From: Streptomyces spororaveus
GTDB lineage: Bacteria > Actinomycetota > Actinomycetes > Streptomycetales > Streptomycetaceae
DNA length: 64,000 nt
NCBI RefSeq assembly: GCF_016755875.1
Contig: NZ_BNED01000005.1
Location: 5,160,001-5,224,000 of the forward strand
Direction of reading: 5' to 3'
Shown: in pieces, positions 28,401-36,936 of the stretch
Layout: every line of letters begins with the position of its first letter
How positions within the stretch are numbered: position 1 is the stretch's first letter
The notes under the pieces: generated by a model
What the model saw: the letters and a program-made list of their open reading frames with translations, nothing else
Told to the model about the DNA's origin: nothing
Database searches by the model: none
Made by a program: the position numbers and the translations under genes

Positions 28401-28987
28401 GCAACCTGCTCGGCGGCGAGCAGTCCGGTCATATCGCGGGCGTCGGTTTCGACCTCTACATCCGCATGGTCGGCGAGGCCGTGGCCGACTACCGGGCGGC
28501 GGTCGAGGGCGGTGTGGAGGAGGAGCCGCCGCTGGAGGTCAAGATCGAGCTGCCGGTCGACGCGCACGTCCCGCACGACTACGCGCCCGGCGAGCGGCTG
28601 CGTCTGCAGGCGTACCGGTCCATCGCCTCGGCCACCTCCGAGGCGGACGTCAAGGCCGTCCGCGAGGAGCTCACCGACCGCTACGGCAAGCTGCCGGAGC
28701 CGGTGGAGAACCTGCTGCTGGTGGCCGGGCTGCGGATGCTGGCGCGGGCCTGCGGGGTCGGGGACATCACCCTCCAGGGCAACAACGTCCGGTTCGGGCC
28801 GGTGGAGCTGCGCGAGTCGCAGGAGCTGCGGCTCAAGAGGCTCTACCCGGGGACCGTGCTCAAGCCCGCCACCTCGCAGGTGCTGGTGCCGCGCCCCAAG
28901 GCGGGCAAGATCGGCGGCAAGCCGGTGGTCGGCCGGGAACTGCTGGCCTGGACGGGGGAGTTCCTCACCACCATCCTCGGCTCGTAG
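25454..28987 (+). CDS. mfd: Transcription-repair coupling factor
   Basis: Displaces RNA polymerase stalled at DNA lesions and recruits UvrA. 1177 residues, full length. Order: UvrB-like N-terminal domains (DYPSWETLPHERLSPR near 80, then the RGGILDVFPP motif), the RNA-polymerase-interacting CarD/RID domain (about 490-570, GDYIVHEQHGVGRYVEM), helicase domain 1 with Walker A GDVGYGKTE at about 655, VDEEQRFGV and the SATPIPRT motif, helicase domain 2 with HNRVESI and QLRGRVGRGRERGYAY, and the C-terminal TRCF domain. ATG follows an AAGCC stretch with a weak ribosome-binding site. Upstream 25241-25453 is a divergent promoter region. Confidence 0.97.
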   Translation: MSLHGLLDAVTRDAALAEAVTAAGDGKRMHVDLVGPAAARPFAIAALARQTGRTVLAVTATGREAEDLAAALRSLLPPDEVVDYPSWETLPHERLSPRSDTMGRRLAVLRRLVHPSKDDPAAGPVSVLVAPIRSVLQPQVKGLGELVPVSLRQGGGADLGEITEALAAAAYARVELVEKRGEFAVRGGILDVFPPTEEHPLRIEFWGDEVEEIRYFKVADQRSLEIAEHGLWAPPCRELLLTDAVRERAAALAEAHPELGELLHKIAEGIAVEGMESLAPVLVDEMELLIDVLPAGSMAVVCDPERVRTRAADLVATSQEFLMASWAATAGGGEAPIDVGAASLRGIADVRDRARELDMMWWSVSPFAADESAGGGDTLKLGMHAPEAYRGDTARALADTKGWIADGWHTVYLTEGHGPAARTVEVLGGEGIAARLEPELRTLEPSLVHVACGSIDNGFVDPVLRLAVLTETDLTGQRTATKDLGRMPTRRRKTIDPLTLEAGDYIVHEQHGVGRYVEMVQRTVQGATREYLLVEYAPAKRGQPGDRLYIPTDQLEQVTKYVGGEAPTLHRLGGADWTKTKARAKKAVKEIAADLIKLYSARMAAPGHTFGPDTPWQRELEDAFPYAETPDQLTTIAEVKEDMEKSVPMDRLICGDVGYGKTEIAVRAAFKAVQDGKQVAVLVPTTLLVQQHFGTFSERYSQFPVKVKALSRFQSETESKATLEGLQEGSVDVVIGTHRLFSQETRFKDLGLVIVDEEQRFGVEHKEQLKKLRANVDVLTMSATPIPRTLEMAVTGIREMSTITTPPEERHPVLTFVGPYEEKQIGAAVRRELLREGQCFYIHNRVESIDRAAAKLREIVPEARIATAHGQMSEQALEQVVVDFWEKKFDVLVSTTIVESGIDISNANTLIVERGDNFGLSQLHQLRGRVGRGRERGYAYFLYPPEKPLTETAHERLATIAQHTEMGAGMYVAMKDLEIRGAGNLLGGEQSGHIAGVGFDLYIRMVGEAVADYRAAVEGGVEEEPPLEVKIELPVDAHVPHDYAPGERLRLQAYRSIASATSEADVKAVREELTDRYGKLPEPVENLLLVAGLRMLARACGVGDITLQGNNVRFGPVELRESQELRLKRLYPGTVLKPATSQVLVPRPKAGKIGGKPVVGRELLAWTGEFLTTILGS

Positions 28988-29004
28988 CGGGTGCGGTGAC
29001 GACG

Positions 29005-29054
29005 GGAACGGCCGTGGCCGGAGACCTTCACAGGTCTTCGGCCACGGCCGTTCC
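29005..29054. terminator. Bidirectional terminator between mfd and the lipoprotein gene
   Basis: A 23-bp stem (29005-29027 with 29032-29054) with one G-U-type mismatch and loop TCAC. Confidence 0.92.
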
Positions 29055-29068
29055 GCGTACCCGGCGGC

Positions 29069-29782
29069 TCAGCCCAGCTGGTCCGCGTCGATGACGTCCT
29101 TGCCGGCCGGGGCCTCGGCCTGGACCGGCTGGTCGAAGCCCGTGAAGGAGATCTCGGCCGGCTCCTTGCCGGTGACGCCCGCCTTGAGCAGGTACGGCTT
29201 GCCCTCGGTGGCCACCAGCAGGGTCTCGGTGCCCTCGTCGGTCTTCGTGGTCAGGGTGAGGGCCTTCTGGCCGTCGACCGAGGTGACCTCGCCCTTCTCC
29301 GCGCCCTTGCTGTCGTCGAAGTCCTTGAGCAGCTCGTCCAGGTCGCACAGGGAGGCGAGCTCCTTCGAGTCGGCGTCCGAGGCCTTCGACTTCAGCCAGT
29401 GGCCCGCCAGCATCTTGACCGCCCCGTCCGCCTCCGCCTTGGGCAGGTCCTTCATCTGCGAGCGGTAGAAGGGCTCGTCGGCCTTGATGTACACGAACTC
29501 GCCGTTGCGGATCAGCTCGAAGGAGCCCTCCTGGCCGGCGATGGTGCCCCGGCAGTCGCCGGCCTTGCTGACGGCCATGCTCAGCTCCAGCGGCTTGCCC
29601 GCGTCCCAGACCTTGCCGCTCACGGTGAGCGAGGAGGCGCCGCGCAGGGCGTCCACGGACTTGTCCGCCACCTCGGAACCGGACAGGTCGGCGTAGGGGC
29701 CGGAGGCGAAGCAGCCGGTGAGGCCGAGGGCGGCGGCGCAGGCGAGGGCGGCGGTGGCGGCGAAACGGGGAGCGGTGCGCAT
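29069..29782 (-). CDS. Secreted lipoprotein, LppX/LprG-like
   Basis: 237 residues. Signal peptide MRTAPRFAATAALACAAALG with lipobox LTGC at about residues 21-24, so the mature protein is lipid-anchored outside the membrane. The body (about 35-225) is one domain with repeated beta-strand patterns (LTVSGKVWDAGKPLELSM, FVYIKADEPFY), as in LppX/LprAFG lipid-binding lipoproteins; family assignment is tentative. Alone on the minus strand, divergent from the methylase-like gene, sharing a region with GTGAA/TTCAC inverted repeats. Confidence 0.75.
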   Translation of the reverse strand: MRTAPRFAATAALACAAALGLTGCFASGPYADLSGSEVADKSVDALRGASSLTVSGKVWDAGKPLELSMAVSKAGDCRGTIAGQEGSFELIRNGEFVYIKADEPFYRSQMKDLPKAEADGAVKMLAGHWLKSKASDADSKELASLCDLDELLKDFDDSKGAEKGEVTSVDGQKALTLTTKTDEGTETLLVATEGKPYLLKAGVTGKEPAEISFTGFDQPVQAEAPAGKDVIDADQLG

Positions 29783-29910
29783 GGGGACTCTCTAGGGCGA
29801 CTCGAAGGTGGAGTAAAGGAAGATTAAAGGAGAAGTGGAAGATTGTATTCCGGTTGACGCGGAGCGGCCGTCGTCCGGCGGTGAAGACGCACTGATCACA
29901 ACAGATTCAT

Positions 29911-29960
29911 GTGAACCGAGTCAACAGGGTTCACAGAAGTTCTTGAGTTCACGCTGTGAA
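29911..29960. promoter_or_regulatory. GTGAA/TTCAC inverted repeats in the divergent promoter region
   Basis: GTGAACC (29911-29917) pairs with GGTTCAC (29928-29934), and TTCAC-GCT-GTGAA lies at 29948-29960. A -10-like TAAGCT (29984-29989) follows 7 nt before the methylase ATG. Candidate operators for the HTH-containing methylase-like protein or another regulator. Confidence 0.5.
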
Positions 29961-29996
29961 TCGGTCTCTTGGGTGTGACCGGGTAAGCTCCCCGGC

Positions 29997-32042
29997 ATGC
30001 CCGAGGAGAACGCCGCAGAGGCCACCGCCGCAGAGGTCACCGCGGCCGAGGTCGCCCGCCTGGCCGGAGTCGGCCGCGCCGCCGTGAGCAACTGGCGGCG
30101 CCGCCACGCCGACTTCCCCAAGCCCGTCGGCGGCACCGAGACCAGCCCCTCCTTCTCCCTGGACGAGGTGGAGCACTGGCTGCGCGCCCAGGGCAAGCTC
30201 GCCGAGATCCCGCTGCGCGAACGGGTCTGGCAGCAGATCACCGCCCACCCCGGCGGAGCCGTCACCGCACTCGTCAAGACGGGCGGCGCCCTGCTCGTCG
30301 TACGGGACAGGCCCACCGACTGGCTGGAGCTGACCGCCGTCTCAGACGAGCGCATGGCCACCCTGCTGCCGCCCGTCCTCGACCAGGTGCTCGGCGCGCG
30401 CCTCGGGCCCGGCCACGCGCTCGCCGAGACCCCGCCGGGCCCGGCCGTCATGCCGCTGCTGCGGGCCGCCGCCGAACTCGCCGCCGAAATCGGGGCCCGC
30501 CAGGCCTTCGAGTTCCTCCTCGGGCGCCACCTCGACGCCAACCCCCGCCAGTACACGCTCACCCCGGACGGCCTCGCCGCGCTGATGGCCGCCCTCGCCG
30601 GCCCCGCGGCCCGTACCGTCCTCGACCCCGCCTGCGGCACCGGCACCCTCCTGCGGGCCGTCCCCGGCGCCACCGCCCTCCACGCGCAGGACTCCGCGCC
30701 CGAACTCGCCGCCCTCGCCGCCCTGCGCCTCGCCCTGAACGGAACGCCCCAGGTCCGCGCCGTCGCCGCCGACAGCCTGCGGGCCGACGCCTTCACCCAG
30801 GACACCGTCGACGCCGTGCTCTGCCACCCGCCGTTCAACGAACGCGGCTGGGGCCACGAGGAACTGGCCTACGACCCGCGCTGGGAGTACGGCTTCCCGG
30901 CCCGCACCGAATCCGAACTCGCCTGGGTCCAGCACGCCCTGGCCCACCTGCGCGAGGGCGGCACCGCCGTGCTCCTCATGCCGCCCGCCGTCGCCGCCCG
31001 CCGCTCCGGCCGCCGCATCCGCGCCGACCTCCTGCGCCGCGGCGCGCTGCGGGCCGTCGTCGCGCTCCCGGCCGGCGCGGCGCCCCCGTACGGGATCCCC
31101 CTGCACCTGTGGGTGCTGCGCCGGCCCGCCCCGCACGCGGCGCCCCCGGCCGGGCTGCTCCTCATCGACACCGCGGCCCTCGGCGCCGACACCGCCCAAC
31201 CCCGCTCCGCCTGGCCCGCCGTGCACGAAACGGTGCAGAACGCCTGGAGCACGTACGACCGCACCGGGTCGGTGGCGCACGTGCCCGGCGTCAGCCGCGT
31301 CGTCCCCGTCATCGAGCTGCTGGACGACGACGTGGACCTCACCCCCGCCCGCCACCTGCCCCCGCCGGCCGCCGGCGGCGGTCCGGCCGAACTGACCGCC
31401 GTACGGGAGCGGCTCGGCGAGACCCTCGGCCGGGCCGCCCGGCTCACCCCGCCGCCCGCGGAGGCGCCCGCCGGGGGCACGGCCCGGCCGCCGCTGACCA
31501 CCGTCGGCGAACTCGCCCGCGCCGGAGCCCTGGAGCTGCACACCGGCACCGGCGGCGGAACCGGCTCGGCCCCCGTCCTCACCGAACACGACGTCTACGC
31601 CGGAACAGGACCCTCCGGCACCCTGGCCCCCACCGCGGACGAGCCCGTGCTCACCGCCCCCGGCGACGTCCTCGTCCCCCTCGTCGGCGGCGCGGCCATC
31701 GCCCGGGTCGTCGACGACGCGACCGCGGGCGCGGTCCCGGGCCGCGGCCTGGCCCTGCTGCGGCCCGACCCGGACGCCCTCGACCCGTGGTTCCTGGCCG
31801 GATTCCTGCGCGGCACCGCCAACAACCGCCGCGCCAGCAGCCATGCCTCCACCGCCACCCGGCTCGACGTACGCCGGCTCCGGCTGCCCCGGCTGCCCCT
31901 GGCGCAGCAGCAGAGCTACGGACTCCGCTTCCGCGCGCTCGCCGAGTTCGAGGACGCGCTGCGGCTGGCGGGACGGCTCGGCGAACAACTCGTACAGGGT
32001 TTCCACGACGGCCTCTCCGACGGCACGGTCACGCCGGAGTGA
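29997..32042 (+). CDS. N-6 DNA methylase-like protein with N-terminal HTH domain
   Basis: 681 residues. About 14-60 is a helix-turn-helix of the MerR/AlpA kind (VARLAGVGRAAVSNWRRRHADFP). About 190-400 is a type I/IIG N6-adenine methylase fold with SAM motif LDPACGTGTLL (about 208-219). The catalytic motif IV reads CHPPF, with His277 where active enzymes have Asn or Asp. The C-terminal half looks like a target-recognition (HsdS-like) region (DVLVPLVGGAAIARVV, then FLAGFLRGTANNRR). No restriction subunit adjoins. With the HTH, it may act as a regulator or a modified methylase. ATG is probably leaderless (TAAGCT 7 nt before). The substitution may also be normal for this Streptomyces subfamily. 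Confidence 0.75.
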   Translation: MPEENAAEATAAEVTAAEVARLAGVGRAAVSNWRRRHADFPKPVGGTETSPSFSLDEVEHWLRAQGKLAEIPLRERVWQQITAHPGGAVTALVKTGGALLVVRDRPTDWLELTAVSDERMATLLPPVLDQVLGARLGPGHALAETPPGPAVMPLLRAAAELAAEIGARQAFEFLLGRHLDANPRQYTLTPDGLAALMAALAGPAARTVLDPACGTGTLLRAVPGATALHAQDSAPELAALAALRLALNGTPQVRAVAADSLRADAFTQDTVDAVLCHPPFNERGWGHEELAYDPRWEYGFPARTESELAWVQHALAHLREGGTAVLLMPPAVAARRSGRRIRADLLRRGALRAVVALPAGAAPPYGIPLHLWVLRRPAPHAAPPAGLLLIDTAALGADTAQPRSAWPAVHETVQNAWSTYDRTGSVAHVPGVSRVVPVIELLDDDVDLTPARHLPPPAAGGGPAELTAVRERLGETLGRAARLTPPPAEAPAGGTARPPLTTVGELARAGALELHTGTGGGTGSAPVLTEHDVYAGTGPSGTLAPTADEPVLTAPGDVLVPLVGGAAIARVVDDATAGAVPGRGLALLRPDPDALDPWFLAGFLRGTANNRRASSHASTATRLDVRRLRLPRLPLAQQQSYGLRFRALAEFEDALRLAGRLGEQLVQGFHDGLSDGTVTPE

Positions 32043-32153
32043 ACGGCCGTGCAGCGAGCATGCAACGGTTGCGCGCATCCCCTCACCCCTGGCCGGGAAC
32101 GCTGTATACCCTCAGACCCGAAACTTCTTCCGCACGGCCCGTCAGGAGCAGCG

Positions 32154-32807
32154 ATGCACGGCCCCGGCCTTCCGCCGCAGCACGGCCCCCAGTCCGATTC
32201 GGGGGGTGTGATGGCATTGCGCGTGGTGTTCGTGCTGCTGCCCATCCTCAGCTGCGGCTTCCTCGCCTGGGGGTCGCTGCTGCGGCTCGCCCTGGTCACC
32301 CGCAAGTCCCGTGACTGGGCGCTGATGGTGACCAGCGGCGTGCTCGCCGTCGTGTGGATGGCGCTCATCCAGGCCGACCCCACGCCCGAAGTCAACGGCT
32401 GGCAGGGCAACCTGGGGGCCGGCGGCTCGATCTTCAGCGGTTTCGCGATCTGCGTGTACTTCCTCGTCGCCGACATCAAGCACCACGAGGCCCGGCGGTC
32501 GGCCCCGACCGCGCAGTGGTACCCGGCGCAGTCCGCTCCGTACGTCCACCCGCAGCCGTCCGGGCCCTCCTACGGCTACCCGCCGGCCACGGCCACCACC
32601 CGGCCCTCCACCGCGACGCCGACCCCCGCGCCGACGCCGGCCCCGGCGCCCCCGCAGGTGCCGCCGCAGCCGACGCCGCCCCCGCGCATCGGGCAGGTCC
32701 GGGCCGAGCTCGACGAGCTCAGCGAACTGCTGCGCAAGCAGACCCCGCCGGCCGGGGGCCCCCGCCACGATCCCCACCAGACCCCGTTCCAGGACCCCCC
32801 GCAGTGA
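32154..32807 (+). CDS. Small membrane protein with proline-rich cytoplasmic tail
   Basis: 217 residues. Three hydrophobic segments (about 19-42, 55-74 and 85-106) followed by about 110 residues rich in Pro, Thr, Ala and Gln, ending in a short helix RAELDELSELLRKQ. Not a recognised family. ATG follows AGGAGCAGCG. Its stop overlaps the start of the kinase gene (GTGA), so the two are translationally coupled and may work together, with the tail as a scaffold or substrate; that role is inference. Confidence 0.72.
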   Translation: MHGPGLPPQHGPQSDSGGVMALRVVFVLLPILSCGFLAWGSLLRLALVTRKSRDWALMVTSGVLAVVWMALIQADPTPEVNGWQGNLGAGGSIFSGFAICVYFLVADIKHHEARRSAPTAQWYPAQSAPYVHPQPSGPSYGYPPATATTRPSTATPTPAPTPAPAPPQVPPQPTPPPRIGQVRAELDELSELLRKQTPPAGGPRHDPHQTPFQDPPQ

Positions 32808-34312
32808 CCGAACGGCTCATCGGCGACCGCTACCAGCTCGCGACCGTCCTCGGCCAGGGCGGCATGGGCCAGGTCTGGACCGCCTACGACCGGCGCCTCG
32901 ACCGCCGCGTCGCCGTCAAACTGCTGCGCCCCGACAAGGTCGCCGGCCCCGGCACGGTCGCCGAGGAGCTGCGCCGCCGCTTCGTGCGCGAGTGCCGGGT
33001 CACCGCGCAGGTCGACCACCCGGGCCTGGTCACCGTGCACGACGCGGGCAGCGACGGCGACGAACTCTTCCTCGTCATGGGCTACGTGGAGGGTGCCGAC
33101 CTCGCCGACCACCTCGCCGAGCACGACCCCTACCCCTGGCAGTGGGCGGTCGCCGTCGTCGCGCAGCTGTGCTCGGTCCTGTCGGCCGTGCACGCGGTGC
33201 CGATCGTGCACCGGGACCTGAAGCCGCGCAACGTGATGGTCCGCCCGGACGGCACCGTGCTCGTCCTGGACCTCGGCGTGGCCTCGGTGATGGACACCGA
33301 CACCACCCGCCTCACCAGCACCGGATCGCCCATCGGCAGCCCCGCCTACATGGCTCCCGAGCAGGCCATGGGCGGCGCCGTGGGCCCGTACACCGACCTG
33401 TACGCCCTCGGCGTGCTGCTCTACGAACTCCTCAGCGGCAACGTCCCCTTCGCCGGATCCACCGCCCTCGGAGTCCTGCACCGCCACCTGTACGAACCCC
33501 CGCTCCCGGTCCGCCAGATGCGCCCGGAGATCCCGCCGGAGCTGGAGAAGCTCCTGCTCCACCTCCTCGCCAAGGACCCGCAGGACCGGCCCTCCTCCGC
33601 CCAGGAGGTCTACGAGGCCCTGGCCCCGCTGCTGCCCGCCCGCGGCAGCCGCACCCCGTCCGGCCCGCTCGACCCGACCCGGCCCTTCCTGCGCCCGCAG
33701 GCACCCTGGCCGGACCGGGCCGCCGTCGTCCCGCCGCGGCCGAGCACCCCGCCCGCGCCGCCGAAGCCCGACGTCCCCGGCGCCGTGGACGAGGCCCGCA
33801 AGCTCCTGGACGAGGGGCGGCTCACCCAGGCCGTGGACATCCTCGGCGGCATCCTCCCGGCGGCGGCCGCCGAGCACGGGGAGCACTCCCCGGTGGTCCG
33901 CTCCCTGCGCAAGCAGTACGCCGCCACGCTCATGGACGACGGCCAGTACCGGCGTGCCCTGCCGGAACTGCGCCGCCTCGCCGACGAGTTCCCGGCCGGG
34001 GACCCCCAGTCGCTGCGCTTCCGCTACGACTCGGCCCAGTGCCTGGAGCAACTCGGCGAGCCGGCCGCCGCCCTGGCGGAGTACCGCTCGCTGCTCCCGT
34101 TCTTCGAGAACCACTACGCCAACCCGGACCCGGGTCTGCCGCTGGAGGTCCGCCGCCGGATAGCCCACCTGCTGCTCTCCCTCGGCGACCGCCAGGCGGC
34201 GCACGACACCCTGGCCCGGCTGCTGTTCGACGCGGAACGGCTGCACGGCCCGGCCCATCCCTTCCCGGCCGAGATCCGCCGCACCCTGCACTGGCTCAGC
34301 CAGGTCCGCTGA
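32804..34312 (+). CDS. Serine/threonine protein kinase with C-terminal TPR region
   Basis: 502 residues. The Hanks-type kinase domain (about 5-265) has GQGGMGQVW, AVKLL with Lys39, HRDLKPRN with Asp138, DLGVAS in the DFG position and GSPAYMAPEQ; all catalytic residues are present. A Pro-rich linker (about 285-325) leads to a helical TPR-like region (about 330-500). No transmembrane segment, unlike PknB, so it is cytosolic and may rely on the coupled membrane protein upstream for localisation. The GTG overlaps the preceding stop by 4 nt. The 3' end overlaps the opposing YfhO-like gene by 17 nt. Confidence 0.93.
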   Translation: MTERLIGDRYQLATVLGQGGMGQVWTAYDRRLDRRVAVKLLRPDKVAGPGTVAEELRRRFVRECRVTAQVDHPGLVTVHDAGSDGDELFLVMGYVEGADLADHLAEHDPYPWQWAVAVVAQLCSVLSAVHAVPIVHRDLKPRNVMVRPDGTVLVLDLGVASVMDTDTTRLTSTGSPIGSPAYMAPEQAMGGAVGPYTDLYALGVLLYELLSGNVPFAGSTALGVLHRHLYEPPLPVRQMRPEIPPELEKLLLHLLAKDPQDRPSSAQEVYEALAPLLPARGSRTPSGPLDPTRPFLRPQAPWPDRAAVVPPRPSTPPAPPKPDVPGAVDEARKLLDEGRLTQAVDILGGILPAAAAEHGEHSPVVRSLRKQYAATLMDDGQYRRALPELRRLADEFPAGDPQSLRFRYDSAQCLEQLGEPAAALAEYRSLLPFFENHYANPDPGLPLEVRRRIAHLLLSLGDRQAAHDTLARLLFDAERLHGPAHPFPAEIRRTLHWLSQVR

Positions 34313-36659
34313 CCCGGCGGCGGGTCCGGCCCCATCGGGCCGCGGCCGCCAGGATCCCCAGCGCGCCCGCCGCGACCGCCAGCCCCGGGACCAGGCCCGG
34401 AGGCCGGAACTCGCAGCTGAGCCGTGTGGTGCCGGGGGACAGCGGCAGCGCGACCAGCCCCAGGTGGGCGGCCGCGGGGCGGCCGTTGCAGGTCCAGCCG
34501 GCGATCGCGGGGACCGAGAGGACCGCCGTGCCGGCGGCCCCCCGCGGCAGTTCGGCCCGGATGCCCGAGGGGCCGACCCGCACGGAGGTCGCCGCCGTGG
34601 CCCGCAGACCGGCCACCGCGGCGTCGAGCCGCGCCCGGTCCAGGCAGGACAGGGTCCACCGGGGCGGCGGGGCCGCGTCGAAGACCAGGGCCGAGGAGGT
34701 CCCGCGGGAGGCGCCGAGCGGCTGGAGGGCCGCCCGGTTGCGGGGGGCGTTGCCGTTCAGGCGGAAGGCGGGGCCGTCCGCGAGGCGGGCCGTCGCGTTG
34801 TACTCGGGGGCCCACAGGTAGGCCTCCGTGCCCGCGCGGCAGACCCCGGGCGCGAGCGGGTCCTCGTACACCCGGGCGCCCAGCAGCGCTTCCTGGTTGG
34901 CGAAGGGGGAGTCGTCGGCGTAGGAGAGCGCGGCGCCGGGCGGACGGGTCGTCACCAGCGGGGGCACCGGTGCGCGGCGGACCGTGCCGTCGGGCCCCAG
35001 GCGCGCGCCGACCGCGAAGACGGCGTCCGTCACCGGATTGTCGATGCTCTGTACGTTGCGTCCGCGCGAGGTCCAGCCGGCGCCGAGCGCGACCATCGTG
35101 CGGGTGAAGACGTCCGGGGTGTGGCTGCTGTAGTACGCGCCGCCCTCGCCGCCGAGCAGCAGCGGGTCGTTGCCCGACAGGGCGGGCCGGCCCGGGTCGG
35201 TGCGGTAGGCGGGCCAGCCCTCCGCGCCGGCCAGGGCCTCGGCGCGCGCGGTGTGCGCGGGCCCCCAGGACGGGTAGTCGTCCAGGCCGCCCAGCTTGCC
35301 CTTGTGGCCGTAGGCGGTGGTCGCGGCGGCCTGCGCCAGCAGGACCAGCGCCAGCAGTCCGGCCGCCGGCCACGCGAGCCGGCGGTGCCGCAGCGCCCAC
35401 CAGGCGGCCCCCGCCAGTGCCAGCCCGCCGCCGAACAGCGCGTAGCCCGCCGTCGTCACCAGCGGGCTGTCGCCCGCCCACAGCGCGGCGGCCGTCAGCA
35501 GGCCCGCACCCGCGGCCAGGGCCGGCGGCCGCGGCGGGCCCGCGGCCAGCCCGGTCCAGGCGGCGATCACCGCGATCCCGGCGAGGACGAAGGTCTGCCG
35601 GTACGGGCTTCCGTTCGGGGTGGCGAAGAGGTGCCAGGCCAGGTGCGTGGGCGCCCACTGGAGGGAGAGCGCCACGGCCGCGGTCAGCCCCGCCCACCAC
35701 AGCCGGGTGCGCGCGGGGACCGCCCGGTGGAAGGGGAGCGCGGCCACCAGCAGCAGGGTCCCGGTGCCGACGAAGACGGCGGGGGAGGAGAAGGAGTACG
35801 TCCCCGGCAGCAGCCGGGCGAACAGGTCGGCCCAGGACACCGGCCGGAACTCCTTGACCCAGCCCGGGTAGGCCTGCCCGGAGCTGAGGAAGAGGGGCAG
35901 GAGCACGGGCGCCGCGAGCGCGATCCCGAGCACCGTGGTCCCCGCGCCCCGGGCGATCACGGACAGCCGGGCCGGTGCGCCCTCCCGGGTGAGCACCACC
36001 CGTACCAGCAGCACCAGCGCCGCACCCAGCGTCGCCATGTAGGCGGTGTAGAAGTTCGCCGTCCAGCAGACCGCGACGACCAGCGGCGCGAGCAGGGACC
36101 TGCGTCCGCGCAGGGCCCACTCACCGGTCAGGCACAGCAGGGGGAAGGCGATCAGTCCGTCCAGCCACATCGGGTTGTACGAGGCCTCGATCACCGACCA
36201 GCCGCACAGTGCGTACGAGGCCCCGAGCAGCCCGGCCGCCCACCAGGGCCCGCGGCGCTGCGTGCGCAGCAGCCAGGCCATCGCCGCGGCGGCGGCCGCC
36301 GTCTTGAGCACGGTGACGACGTACACGGCGAGGTCTATGTCCGCGCGCGGGAAGAGCCCGACGAGAACGGCGAACGGGCTGGTCAGGTAGGTGCCCAGGT
36401 CCGGCAGGAAACTCATGCCGTAGCCGGAGCGCCAGTTGAACAGCAGCCCGCCCTCCGCGCGGCCGTGCAGGAGGTCCCACAGCTGCGCGTGGAAGGGGAC
36501 GAACTGGTTGCCGAGGTCGTTGACGCTGCGGTGGCGCGGTCCGTAGGGGAACACGCGGGCGGCGGCGTCCCCGGCGCACACGGCCACCGCCGTGAGGAGG
36601 GCGGCGAGCGCCGAGCCGAGCAGACTCCGGCGGCGCGGTGAGGAGTGCGTTGTCGACAT
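34296..36659 (-). CDS. YfhO-family membrane protein (GT-C glycosyltransferase-like)
   Basis: 787 residues with about 12-13 membrane helices in the first two thirds and a final helix near the C-terminus. The first extracellular loop has HRSVNDLGNQFVPFHAQLWD, and later WRSGYGMSFLPDLG and ASYNPMWLDGLIAFPL, matching YfhO, implicated in Bacillus in glycosylating lipoteichoic acid. The extracellular region (about 440-740) is beta-rich. Probable role: transfer of a lipid-linked sugar to a surface polymer; substrate unknown. Its end overlaps the convergent kinase gene. Confidence 0.86.
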   Translation of the reverse strand: MSTTHSSPRRRSLLGSALAALLTAVAVCAGDAAARVFPYGPRHRSVNDLGNQFVPFHAQLWDLLHGRAEGGLLFNWRSGYGMSFLPDLGTYLTSPFAVLVGLFPRADIDLAVYVVTVLKTAAAAAAMAWLLRTQRRGPWWAAGLLGASYALCGWSVIEASYNPMWLDGLIAFPLLCLTGEWALRGRRSLLAPLVVAVCWTANFYTAYMATLGAALVLLVRVVLTREGAPARLSVIARGAGTTVLGIALAAPVLLPLFLSSGQAYPGWVKEFRPVSWADLFARLLPGTYSFSSPAVFVGTGTLLLVAALPFHRAVPARTRLWWAGLTAAVALSLQWAPTHLAWHLFATPNGSPYRQTFVLAGIAVIAAWTGLAAGPPRPPALAAGAGLLTAAALWAGDSPLVTTAGYALFGGGLALAGAAWWALRHRRLAWPAAGLLALVLLAQAAATTAYGHKGKLGGLDDYPSWGPAHTARAEALAGAEGWPAYRTDPGRPALSGNDPLLLGGEGGAYYSSHTPDVFTRTMVALGAGWTSRGRNVQSIDNPVTDAVFAVGARLGPDGTVRRAPVPPLVTTRPPGAALSYADDSPFANQEALLGARVYEDPLAPGVCRAGTEAYLWAPEYNATARLADGPAFRLNGNAPRNRAALQPLGASRGTSSALVFDAAPPPRWTLSCLDRARLDAAVAGLRATAATSVRVGPSGIRAELPRGAAGTAVLSVPAIAGWTCNGRPAAAHLGLVALPLSPGTTRLSCEFRPPGLVPGLAVAAGALGILAAAARWGRTRRRVSGPG

Positions 36660-36936
36660 GGTGGGCCGACCTTGGCAGGAACGGGTGACCGGAGGGTGGC
36701 CTCAGGGTTGCCGGTGGCCGACCCGGCCGCCGCCCGGCGCGCGGGTCCCCAGGATGGGTGACGGGTGGCGCGCCGGACACGCGGGCGCCCGCCGCCTCGC
36801 CTATGAACGGTGCGTGTTCGGTCCGCGCGTGAATCGTTGGTCGAACCGGTGGTCCGGATCACCGTGACCTCATAACATCGATCACCGCACGGCCCTTTGT
36901 GCACCGACGCACAATCTCCCGGCCCTGGAGGCTCCT
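36660..36936. other. Divergent intergenic region
   Basis: 277 bp between the YfhO-like and SurA-like genes. Holds the direct repeat at 36900-36952 and an AT-richer patch CATAACATCGAT near 36871 that may be part of a promoter. No gene supported. Confidence 0.4.

Noticed and set aside
25262..28576. 1104-residue antisense frame opposite mfd
   Set aside because: Mirror of mfd codon bias; no ribosome-binding site or motif.
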